Below, piece after piece: positions 35,384 to 42,752 of a DNA stretch of 64,000 bases. Positions within the stretch are counted from its first letter, which is position 1. Every line of letters begins with the position of its first letter. Under the pieces are notes generated by a model that had not been told where the DNA came from, searched no databases, and saw nothing but the letters and a program-made list of their open reading frames with translations. The position numbers were made by a program, and so were the translations under genes. This DNA comes from Streptomyces sp. SLBN-31 (GTDB taxonomy: Bacteria; Actinomycetota; Actinomycetes; Streptomycetales; Streptomycetaceae), in the NCBI RefSeq assembly GCF_006715395.1, contig NZ_VFNC01000002.1, forward strand, positions 1,798,001 through 1,862,000. The letters are read 5' to 3'.

Positions 35384-36118
35384 ATGTCGCTCGATCCGGA
35401 CGGCGGCCTGGAGGACCGGTTGACGCCGGTGCTCAGGCCGGTGCGGGCGGGGAACGGCTTCGAGGAGGCGCTGGAGCAGATCCTGCAGGTCGTCCGACTG
35501 GGTCTGGTGCCGGGCGGCGAACGGCTGCCCGCCGAACGAGAACTGGCGGATCGTCTGGGCATCAGCCGGGTGACACTGCGCGAGGTGCTGAAGGTGCTGC
35601 AGGACCAGGGCCTGGTGGAGTCCCGCCGGGGGCGCTACGGCGGCACCTTCGTCCTGCCGCGGCCGGACGCGGGCGGCGAGGACGAGTTGCGGCGGCGGAT
35701 CTCCGAGGTCGACATCGAGGACGTGCTGCGCTTCCGCGAGGTCCTGGAGGTGGGGGCGGCCGGCCTGTGCGCCGCGCACGGGCTGACGGACGAGCAGGCG
35801 GAGCGGCTGCGCGAGGCGCTGGCCCGCACCCATGACGCGCCGTTGTCGGAGTACCGCCGCCTGGACACCCTGCTGCACCTGACGCTGGCGGAGCTGTGCG
35901 GCTCGCCCACGCTCACCGCCCAGTACGCGGCGGTACGGGCCTCGGTGAACGACCTGCTCGACTGCATCCCGCTCCTCGTGCGCAACCTGGAGCACTCGCA
36001 GCGCCAGCACACCGCCCTGGTCGAGGCCGTGCTCGACGGGGACGCCGACGGGGCGCGGGAGATGATGCGGGAGCACTGCGCGGGGACGGCGGCACTGCTC
36101 AGGGGCTTCCTGGCGTGA
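35384..36118 (+). CDS. GntR-family regulator with FCD domain
   Basis: 244 residues from ATG 35384, which follows GAAGGGGG. N-terminal winged helix: QILQVVRLGLVPGGERLPAERELADRLGISRVTLREVLKVL (about 33-73). C-terminal helical FCD domain (from ~95, VLRFREVLEVGAAGLCA) with the metal/ligand histidines expected in HLTLAELCGS and HSQRQHTALVEAV. Divergent from glnA4 across 85 bases and followed by the hydrolase gene in the same direction. Likely local regulator of ethanolamine/amine glutamylation. Confidence 0.9.
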   Translation: MSLDPDGGLEDRLTPVLRPVRAGNGFEEALEQILQVVRLGLVPGGERLPAERELADRLGISRVTLREVLKVLQDQGLVESRRGRYGGTFVLPRPDAGGEDELRRRISEVDIEDVLRFREVLEVGAAGLCAAHGLTDEQAERLREALARTHDAPLSEYRRLDTLLHLTLAELCGSPTLTAQYAAVRASVNDLLDCIPLLVRNLEHSQRQHTALVEAVLDGDADGAREMMREHCAGTAALLRGFLA

Positions 36119-36200
36119 TGGCCCCGCACCGAATCCTTGCCGTGCACGGCACTCCTGGGAAAAGGTATGGGAACAGTCCATTGTAGGAGTGGGAGGGCGC

Positions 36201-36887
36201 ATGGCGGGCAGGCCGCTGATCGGCGTCAGCACGTATCTGGAGGCCGGGGCGCGCTGGGGCGTGTGGGAGCTGGAGGCGGCGCTGCTGCCGGCCGGCTATC
36301 CGCGGCTGGTGCAGCGGGCCGGCGGGCTGGCCGCGATGCTGCCGCCGGACGCCCCGGAGCAGGCGGCGGCGGCCGTCGCCCGGCTCGACGGGCTGGTGAT
36401 CGCGGGCGGCCCTGACGTCGAGCCGGTGCGGTACGGCGCCGAGCCCGACCCCCGTACCGGCCCGCCGGCCCGGGCCAGGGACGCCTGGGAGCTGGCGCTG
36501 ATCGAGGCGGCGCTGGCCGCGCGTCTGCCGCTGCTGGGCGTCTGCCGGGGCATGCAGCTGCTGAACGTCGCGCTCGGCGGCACACTCGTGCAGCACATCG
36601 ACGGCCACGCGGTGGAGGTCGGCGTCTTCGGCCGGCATTCGGTCAAGCCGGTGCCGGGCACGCGGTACGCCGAGATCGCCCCGGAGGAGACGTCCGTACC
36701 GACCTACCACCACCAGGCCCTGGACCGGCTCGGCACGGGCCTGATGCCGTCGGCCTACGCGGCGGACGGCACGGTGGAGGCCGTGGAGGTGCCCACCGCC
36801 GACCGCTGGGTCCTCGGTGTGCAGTGGCATCCCGAGATGGGCGACGACCTGCGGGTCATGCAGGCCCTGGTGCGAGCCGCCTCCTGA
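36201..36887 (+). CDS. Gamma-glutamyl-amide hydrolase (class I glutamine amidotransferase, PuuD-like)
   Basis: 228 residues. Class I GATase core: RPLIGVSTYLE at the start, DGLVIAGGPDVEPVRYG, catalytic Cys in LLGVCRGMQLLNVALGG, and His-Glu in GVQWHPEMG. Same type as gamma-glutamyl-GABA hydrolase PuuD, which frees the amine product from its glutamyl carrier. In the cluster it would be the last step after GlnA4 and the dehydrogenases. GGGAGG precedes the ATG at 36201. Its 3' end overlaps the convergent kinase gene by 32 bases. Confidence 0.9.
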   Translation: MAGRPLIGVSTYLEAGARWGVWELEAALLPAGYPRLVQRAGGLAAMLPPDAPEQAAAAVARLDGLVIAGGPDVEPVRYGAEPDPRTGPPARARDAWELALIEAALAARLPLLGVCRGMQLLNVALGGTLVQHIDGHAVEVGVFGRHSVKPVPGTRYAEIAPEETSVPTYHHQALDRLGTGLMPSAYAADGTVEAVEVPTADRWVLGVQWHPEMGDDLRVMQALVRAAS

Positions 36888-37824
36888 GCCAGGCCGTGGC
36901 GGCCTCGCCCTGGGCGCGCTGGAAGGCGCGCAGGGTGGGCAGCCCTGGCGGGGCCGGCCGCAGGGAGTGCTCCACGAAGAAGCCCGCGACGGCGGCGAGC
37001 GTGGCGGTGACGCCGTCTGGGTCCGCGCCCCGGGCCAGCGGGTGTGCGGTGAACACCTCCTCCGGGTCCGGGCCGCCCTGCGCGCGCACGCACGGCAGCA
37101 TGACCAGCAGGTCGAACCAGGGTGCGGCGCGCACGGCGTGCGGCCAGTCCACGAAAACCACGCGGCCGTCGGCGGTCAACAGCATGTTGTCGGCGCGCAG
37201 GTCGGCGTGGGCGAGGGTGTCGCCGGCGGCGGCGTCCGGCCAGCCGTCGGCGAGGTCGGCGAGGTGGGCCAGCCGGTCGAGGGTCCAGGCGTCGAGGCGT
37301 CCGCGCAGTTCCTCCCGCGGCCGGGCGCACAGCCGCCGCCAGCCGGAGAAGTCCTCGGCGAGCGCCTCGGCGACGGGCGGCGCGGCCACGGGGGACGGCG
37401 TGAGCCTGCGGCCGAGCTCGGCCACCGCGTCCAGCACGAGCCTCAACTCCCGCTCCCGCCAGGGGACATGGGGCTGGCGGCCGTCGACCTCCTCGAAGAC
37501 GAGCGCGACCCAGGTGCCGTCGTCGTGGCTGCCGAGGAGGCGCGGGGCGGGGACGGCGGGCGGCAGCGCGGCGGCGTTGCGGGCCTCGGCGCGGTGCAGG
37601 GCCGGGCTGTGGGGGTTGGTGTGCGCGCTGACGGCCTTGACGAAGGCGCGGCGGCCGTGCCCGGTGGTGACGCGGCTGGCGACCCCTGGGGAGAAACCGC
37701 CGGTCTGGGTCTCGGCGTGCACGACGGCCCCGCCGAGCACACGGGCGACCGCGTCGCGTACGGCTGCGGGTAGTTCCTCCCAGGGGGTGCGGACACCGGA
37801 GGCGGGCGGTGCGGTGGGGTTCAT
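36856..37824 (-). CDS. Aminoglycoside-phosphotransferase-fold (APH) kinase
   Basis: 322 residues from the ATG at 37822-37824. APH/choline-kinase fold: G-rich loop SPGVASRVTT, ATP-lysine RRAFVKAVS, catalytic loop LAHADLRADNMLL (Brenner motif, HxDxxxxN) and FVDWPHAVRAAPWFDLL (metal Asp). Substrate unknown; family members phosphorylate aminoglycosides, choline, homoserine or macrolides. It overlaps the hydrolase gene tail to tail. An in-frame ATG three codons further upstream is also possible. Confidence 0.88.
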   Translation of the reverse strand: MNPTAPPASGVRTPWEELPAAVRDAVARVLGGAVVHAETQTGGFSPGVASRVTTGHGRRAFVKAVSAHTNPHSPALHRAEARNAAALPPAVPAPRLLGSHDDGTWVALVFEEVDGRQPHVPWRERELRLVLDAVAELGRRLTPSPVAAPPVAEALAEDFSGWRRLCARPREELRGRLDAWTLDRLAHLADLADGWPDAAAGDTLAHADLRADNMLLTADGRVVFVDWPHAVRAAPWFDLLVMLPCVRAQGGPDPEEVFTAHPLARGADPDGVTATLAAVAGFFVEHSLRPAPPGLPTLRAFQRAQGEAATAWLRRRLAPGPA

Positions 37825-37913
37825 GCGCGCCATGGTGCGTGCCGGGCGACGGGCGGCGCCACCGCGTTTCCGCACGGGGATGATCCGACCGTCTCCTGGG
37901 CAGGAAGCAGCGC

Positions 37914-38918
37914 ATGAGGATCGTGGTCACGGGCGGATTCGGTTTCCTGGGCGGCCGGCTGGGAGCCGCCCTGCTCGCGCGGGGCACCCTCCGTGGGGAG
38001 CCCATCGGCCGGCTGGTGCTCGCGGACCGGATCGTGCCGCAGGAGTCCCCACTGCCGTCCGACTCACGCGTACGGGTGGTGCACGGCGAGCTGGCCGACC
38101 GGCTCGACGAGGTGTTCGCCGAGCCGGTCGACGTGGTCTTCCACCTCGCCGCCGCGGTCTCGGCCGAGTGCGAGGCCGACTTCGACCTCGGCATGCGCGC
38201 CAACCTGGACACCACCCGCGCGCTGCTGGAGGCCGCACGGGCCCAGTCGGAGTCCGGCGGACCGGTGCCGCGGCTGGTGTTCTCCAGCAGCGTCGCCGTC
38301 TACGGCGGCGACCCTGCGCTGCCTCTGCCCCCGGTGGTCGACGAGTCGACACTCCCCTTGCCGCGGACGAGTTACGGCACCCAGAAACTGGTCTGCGAGC
38401 AGCTCGTCGCGGACTTCACGCGGCGCGGTTTCGTCGACGGGCGCGTGGCCCGGCTGATGACGGTGTCGGTGCGGCCGGGCAGGCCCAACGCCGCCGCGTC
38501 CGGTTTCCTCTCCGGAATCGTCCGCGAGCCCCTCGCCGGCCTGCCGACCGTCTGCCCCGTCAGACCCGGCCTGCGGGTCGCCCTGTCCTCGCCGAGGCGC
38601 ACCGTGGAGGCCCTGCTGCGCCTGGCGGAGGCCGACCGCGGCACGGCGCCGGGACAGCTCACCGGCGCCCTGCCGGTCAACCTCCCCGCCCTGTCGGTGT
38701 CGGTGGCCGAGATCCTGTCCACCCTGCGGCGCGTGTCCGGCGACGCGGTAGCCGACCTGGTCACCATCGCCCCCGACCCCGCCATCGAGACGATCGTCGC
38801 CTCCTGGCCGGCGGCGGTGGACCCCGCTCGCGCGGCGGCACTGGGCCTGCACCCGGACCCGGACTTCGAGACGGTCCTGCGGGACTACATCAACGATGGG
38901 ACGCGGCCGGTTCATTGA
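37914..38918 (+). CDS. NAD-dependent epimerase/dehydratase (DenD-like)
   Basis: 334 residues of extended SDR type. Rossmann motif VTGGFGFLGGRLGAALL (residues 5-21), VFHLAAAVSAECEADFDLGMRANL, Ser region LVFSSSVAVYGGDPALP, and the active-site TSYGTQKLVCEQLVADFTRRGF (Tyr-x3-Lys). This sequence resembles D-erythronate dehydrogenase DenD, which oxidises D-erythronate to the 2-keto acid. Its partners (DenK/DenX) are not here, so the assignment is tentative. Single gene. Confidence 0.85.
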   Translation: MRIVVTGGFGFLGGRLGAALLARGTLRGEPIGRLVLADRIVPQESPLPSDSRVRVVHGELADRLDEVFAEPVDVVFHLAAAVSAECEADFDLGMRANLDTTRALLEAARAQSESGGPVPRLVFSSSVAVYGGDPALPLPPVVDESTLPLPRTSYGTQKLVCEQLVADFTRRGFVDGRVARLMTVSVRPGRPNAAASGFLSGIVREPLAGLPTVCPVRPGLRVALSSPRRTVEALLRLAEADRGTAPGQLTGALPVNLPALSVSVAEILSTLRRVSGDAVADLVTIAPDPAIETIVASWPAAVDPARAAALGLHPDPDFETVLRDYINDGTRPVH

Positions 38919-38937
38919 CGCCGGTCCGCACACCCAG

Positions 38938-39003
38938 CCCGTCCGGCGATTGAGGACGAGGCCCCTTCAGGGCCGAAGCGGGGGTCTGGGGGCGGCAGCC
39001 CCA
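38938..39003. repeat. Dispersed Streptomyces intergenic repeat
   Basis: Reads GTCCGGCGATTGAGGACGAG, then a GGCCC-TTCA-GGGCC hairpin-like core and GCGGGGGTCTGGGGGCGGC. This sequence type recurs between convergent genes in Streptomyces (memory-based), and here too it separates two convergent genes, so it may double as a terminator. Confidence 0.7.
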
Positions 39004-39025
39004 GTAACCGGCGCCAAGAGACCCC

Positions 39026-39961
39026 CTACCCGCGTGTCAACGACAGAAGATCCCGCGCCGGCCCCACCGGCCGATGCCCCGTCGGCCACACCGCCCGCAG
39101 ATCCCGGGCCAGCGCGACCCCTTCCACCGGCACCCGCACCAGCCGCCGCAGGGCCAGTTCCTCCCCCACGGCGAGTTCGCTGAGCACCGCGGGCCCCGCC
39201 CCGCTCACCACCGCCGCCTTCACCGCGGTCGTCGAGGACAGTTCGATCAGCGGCCTGGCCAGCCCGCCCAGGGCCGCGTCCAGCACCTGCCGCGTCCCGG
39301 AGCCCTTCTCCCGGAGGATCAACGGTGTCGCCGCCAGCTCCGACGCCTCCAGTGGCCGCCGGCGGCGAGCCCACGCATGCCCCGGCGCCGTCACCACGAT
39401 CAGGCGGTCGTGGGCGATGACGGCGGAGTCGAGACCGGCCGGCACGCTGACCCCCTCCACGAACCCCAGGTCCGCCTCCCCGGACAGCAGCCGCTCCGCC
39501 ACCGCCGTCGAGTTGCCGGCCAGCAGGGACACCGCGGTGTCCGGCCGCCCCGCCCGAAGGGCCAGCAGCCACCCCGGCAGCAGGTACTCGGCGATCGTCA
39601 TGCTCGCCGCCACCCGCAGCCGCGAGTCCCGCCGGTCCCGCAGCGCCTGCGCGCCCGCGTCGAAGGCCTCCGCCGCCTCGACGATCCGCCGCGCCCAGTC
39701 CGTGACCAGCGCACCGGCGTCCGTCAGCCGGGACCCGCGCGGCGACCGGTCGACCAGCGCCACCCCCAACTGCCGTTCCATGGACCGGATCCGGCTGCTC
39801 GCCGCCGGCTGGCTGATCCCCACCTCGCGTGCGGCCCCGCCCAGGCTGCCCAGCCGGGCCACCGCCAGCAGCAGCTCCAGCGCGCCGAGGTCGGGCACGC
39901 GGTGCGCGAGCGAACCTCCGGGCTCCGGCCGGACAGCCGCCTGCTCCTCCACGTCGCTCAT
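39026..39961 (-). CDS. LysR-family transcriptional regulator
   Basis: 311 residues. N-terminal winged HTH: ALELLLAVARLGSLGGAAREVGISQPAASSRIRSMERQLG (~26-65). C-terminal periplasmic-binding-like effector domain from about residue 105 (RLRVAASMTIAEYLLPGWLLALRAGRPD). Divergent from the TDT transporter across 70 bases that contain a 6-bp inverted repeat, suggesting it controls that gene. Confidence 0.92.
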   Translation of the reverse strand: MSDVEEQAAVRPEPGGSLAHRVPDLGALELLLAVARLGSLGGAAREVGISQPAASSRIRSMERQLGVALVDRSPRGSRLTDAGALVTDWARRIVEAAEAFDAGAQALRDRRDSRLRVAASMTIAEYLLPGWLLALRAGRPDTAVSLLAGNSTAVAERLLSGEADLGFVEGVSVPAGLDSAVIAHDRLIVVTAPGHAWARRRRPLEASELAATPLILREKGSGTRQVLDAALGGLARPLIELSSTTAVKAAVVSGAGPAVLSELAVGEELALRRLVRVPVEGVALARDLRAVWPTGHRPVGPARDLLSLTRG

Positions 39962-39971
39962 AACCCCAGCT

Positions 39972-39991
39972 TATGTCCTCATAGAGACATA
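39972..39991. promoter_or_regulatory. LysR-type operator between the LysR and TDT genes
   Basis: Inverted repeat TATGTC-N8-GACATA, close to the T-N11-A pattern of LysR sites, centred in the 70-base divergent promoter region. Confidence 0.55.
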
Positions 39992-40031
39992 CTCCCTGGC
40001 CCGCGTCCCGCGGCGGCGGGACGGTGGTCGC

Positions 40032-41195
40032 ATGGTCACCGCAGCCCAGCCCGTCACCCGGGCACTCCCCCGTGCCACCGCCGTCCGTCACCTCGGACCG
40101 AACTGGTACGCCGCCGTCATGGGGACCGCGATCGTCGCCACGGCCGGAACCGGCCTCCCCGTCCACCTCCCCGGACTGCGCACCGCCTGCGCGGCCGTCT
40201 GGGCGCTCTCCCTCGGTCTGCTCCTCGTCCTCCTTTCCGCCCGCGCCCTGCACTGGACCCACCACCGCGACCAGGCCCGGGCCCACCTTCTCGACCCGGG
40301 GACCGCACCCTTCTACGGCTGCCTCGCGATGGCCCTGCTGGCCGTCGGCGGCGGTGCCCTCACCGTCGGCCGCGACTGGACCGGCCCGCGCGCCGCCCTC
40401 GCCCTCGACGCCGTGCTGTTCACCGCCGGGACGGTCGTGGGGCTGGCGGCCGCCGTCGCGGTGCCGTACCTCATGGCCGTACGACAGGAGGTGACGCCGG
40501 GGCAGGCCTCGCCGGTGTGGCTGCTGCCGCTCGTCGCGCCGATGGTGTCCGCCGCCCTCGGGCCGCTGCTCGTGCCGCACCTGCCGCCGGGGCAGCCCCG
40601 CGAGACGCTGCTGCTGGGCTGCCTGGCGCTGTTCGGGCTCAGCCTGCTGGCCACCCTGGTGACGCTGCCGCTGGTCTTCGCCCGGCTGATCACCGGCGGC
40701 CCGCTGCCCCTCGCGCTGACGCCCACGCTCTTCCTGGTGCTGGGCCCCCTGGGGCAGTCCACCACCGCCGTCGGCAAGTTCGCGGACTTCGCGCCCGGGG
40801 TCGTACCGGCCCCGTACGAGGGGGGCCTGCGGGTCCTCGCGGTGCTCTACGGCGTGCCGGTGATGGGGTTCGCGCTGCTCTGGCTGGTGTTCGCCGGTGC
40901 CCAGGTGCTGCGGGCCCGCCGCGACGGCATGCGCTTCGCGATGACCTGGTGGGCCTTCACCTTCCCCGTGGGCACCTGCGTCACCGGCGCCGAGACGTTG
41001 GCCCGGCACACCGGGCTCGTCGTCTACGACTGGCTCGCGGCCGGGCTGTACGCCGGTCTCGTCGTCGCCTGGGCCGTGGCCGCCGCGCACACCGCGCGCG
41101 GTCTGCTCAGCGGCGAGCTCCTCGCAGCGCCTCGGCCAGCACCCGTGGCGCCCGCGCCAGTGAGGGCCCGTACCAGGTCAGGTGCCGTCCGCTGA
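40032..41195 (+). CDS. TDT-family (TehA/SLAC1-like) transporter
   Basis: 387 residues with about ten membrane helices. Starts MVTAAQPVTRALPRATAVRH, and NWYAAVMGTAIVATAGTGLP is the first helix. Conserved TDT/SLAC1 features include small residues in each helix and the FAMTWWAFTFPVGTCVTGAETLA stretch in the C-terminal half. Members transport malate, sulfite or anions, or confer tellurite resistance. The substrate is unknown here. Its end overlaps the convergent receptor gene (41107-41195). Confidence 0.87.
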   Translation: MVTAAQPVTRALPRATAVRHLGPNWYAAVMGTAIVATAGTGLPVHLPGLRTACAAVWALSLGLLLVLLSARALHWTHHRDQARAHLLDPGTAPFYGCLAMALLAVGGGALTVGRDWTGPRAALALDAVLFTAGTVVGLAAAVAVPYLMAVRQEVTPGQASPVWLLPLVAPMVSAALGPLLVPHLPPGQPRETLLLGCLALFGLSLLATLVTLPLVFARLITGGPLPLALTPTLFLVLGPLGQSTTAVGKFADFAPGVVPAPYEGGLRVLAVLYGVPVMGFALLWLVFAGAQVLRARRDGMRFAMTWWAFTFPVGTCVTGAETLARHTGLVVYDWLAAGLYAGLVVAWAVAAAHTARGLLSGELLAAPRPAPVAPAPVRARTRSGAVR

Positions 41196-41832
41196 CGAGT
41201 GCGCAGCGCAGTCCGGCGAAGGCCTCCGGGCCGTCCTCGGGTGTGAAGCGGTAGGGCTCGTCGGGCAGGACGACGACGTCCGGGGCCGCCGCCCGCAGCT
41301 CTTCGAGCGGGATACGGGGATAGCGGTCGGGGTGGTCGGCGTACAGGTGGTCCACTCCGAGCCGCGCCAGTACGTCGCCCGCGAAGGTGTCCCGGCCGAG
41401 CACCATCCACGGCCGGCGCCAGACGGGGACGACCGCGGTGGTGCGCTGCCCGGGCGGGGGCAGTGCCGTCCAGGTCCGCTCCGCCTCGTCCAGCCAGCGC
41501 GGCCGGGTCCGCGCGCCGCAGGCGGTCACCACCCGGTCCAGCTCCCGGAAGGCCTGGGGCACGTCCCGTACCTCGGTGACCAGGACCTCGACGCCCGCCG
41601 CGCGCAGGGCGGCGAGGTCGTCCTCGCGGTTCTCCTCCTCGTTGGCGATCACGAGGTCGGGGGCGAGGGCGAGGACATCGTCCGGCCGGGGGTTCTTCGT
41701 ACCGCCGACGCGGGTGACGTCGAGGCCGGCGGGGTGGGTGCACCAGTCGGTGGCGGCCACCAGGGCGCCGGGGACCGAGGCGGCGATCGCCTCGGTCAGG
41801 GAGGGGACGAGCGAGACGACGCGCGGCGGCAC
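41107..41832 (-). CDS. Helical-backbone metal-receptor (BtuF-like) protein without signal peptide
   Basis: 241 residues of class III binding-protein fold: VSLVPSLTEAIAASVPGALVAATDWCTHP, VGGTKNPRPDDVLALAPDLVIANEEENREDD and the C-terminal ELRAAAPDVVVLPDEPYRFTPED, in the order found in BtuF/FhuD-type receptors. There is no signal peptide or lipobox, so the protein should be cytosolic, unlike transport receptors. The GTG start overlaps the XRE-cupin stop (TAGTG), so they are coupled. It may be a sensor or cofactor-handling protein rather than a transporter component. Confidence 0.82.
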   Translation of the reverse strand: MPPRVVSLVPSLTEAIAASVPGALVAATDWCTHPAGLDVTRVGGTKNPRPDDVLALAPDLVIANEEENREDDLAALRAAGVEVLVTEVRDVPQAFRELDRVVTACGARTRPRWLDEAERTWTALPPPGQRTTAVVPVWRRPWMVLGRDTFAGDVLARLGVDHLYADHPDRYPRIPLEELRAAAPDVVVLPDEPYRFTPEDGPEAFAGLRCALVSGRHLTWYGPSLARAPRVLAEALRGARR

Positions 41833-42407
41833 TACCGGGACCGGTCCTGGACCGCCTCGACGTGTTCGGCGACCGCGACGACGATCAGGCGCGCGTCCGC
41901 GACGGTCGCCCGCCAGCGGTGGCGCACCCCACCGGTGAGGTACAGGGTGTCGCCGCGGCCGAGGCGGTAGGCGCGGCCCTCCGCCTCGATCTCCACCGCG
42001 CCGTCGGCGACGTACATCAACTGGTCGTTGCGGTACTGGAATTCGCGGCCCGCGTCATGGTCGCCGGTGAATTCCGAGGCGTGCATCTGGTGGTGCCCGC
42101 GGACCAGGGAGCGCGTCCGGGGCTCCGCAGTGGGTTCGGGGCCCTCGGCGCGTACGACATCGACGCTGCACGCCGGGTCGGCGGCGGCGAGGAGTTCGAC
42201 CGCGGTGGTGCGCAGGGCGTCGGCGACCTTCTCCAGGGACGTGCTGCTGGGGCGGGCCCGGTCGTTCTCGATCTGGCTCAGGAAGGGCACCGACAGGCCG
42301 CTGCGCTCGGCCACGACGGCGAGTGTGAGTTCCAGGGACCGGCGCCTGCGCCGCACGGCCGCACCCACGCGCAGGGGCTGTTCCTTGAGGTCTTTGTGGT
42401 CGCCCAT
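41832..42407 (-). CDS. XRE-family regulator with cupin sensor domain
   Basis: 191 residues. N-terminal helix-turn-helix (VGAAVRRRRRSLELTLAVVAERSGLSVPFLSQIENDRARPS, ~14-54). C-terminal small cupin (residues ~110-185) with GREFQYRNDQLMYVADGAVEIEAEG and HRWRATVADARLIVVAV, which holds potential metal-binding His/Glu/His positions. Coupled to the downstream metal-receptor gene by a 1-base overlap. Probably a ligand- or metal-responsive repressor for the pair. Confidence 0.87.
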   Translation of the reverse strand: MGDHKDLKEQPLRVGAAVRRRRRSLELTLAVVAERSGLSVPFLSQIENDRARPSSTSLEKVADALRTTAVELLAAADPACSVDVVRAEGPEPTAEPRTRSLVRGHHQMHASEFTGDHDAGREFQYRNDQLMYVADGAVEIEAEGRAYRLGRGDTLYLTGGVRHRWRATVADARLIVVAVAEHVEAVQDRSR

Positions 42408-42686
42408 CGCTCCGGCTCCCTCCTTCGCTCGTCGGTCGGTCGTCGAGGCCGTCGGGGTGCCAATGGCCCCGAAGGGTTCTCTGCACCTTACGCAGGTTCG
42501 GCAAACCGTTTCATGTGCCCGTCACACACCCGTAAACGAGGCGTGCGGTCAATGCGCCAACTATCGCCAGTAGACCAGTTCCACGGAGTCGACGGGTCCG
42601 GATTTCGCCTTCGATGCGAAGGGACTGACCAGCGGGTGGGGCGAGGGAAGGGGAGAGGCTTGGGGTCGGGGTAGCGCTACGTGGTT
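42408..42686. other. Intergenic region between the XRE-cupin and glycine-betaine genes
   Basis: About 280 bases, partly lower in GC (42500-42600), containing the promoter of the XRE-cupin operon. No gene could be supported in it. Confidence 0.5.
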
Positions 42687-42730
42687 GGCCGGATCCTTGC
42701 CGTGCCCTTGGACACGGTGAGGATCCGGCC
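42687..42730. terminator. Terminator of the glycine-betaine operon
   Basis: Perfect 11-bp outer stem GGCCGGATCCT / AGGATCCGGCC with an inner GCCGTG / CACGG-type extension; it lies just past the permease-fusion stop at 42753. Confidence 0.85.
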
Positions 42731-42752
42731 GCTAACGCACGGAGACCGGCCG

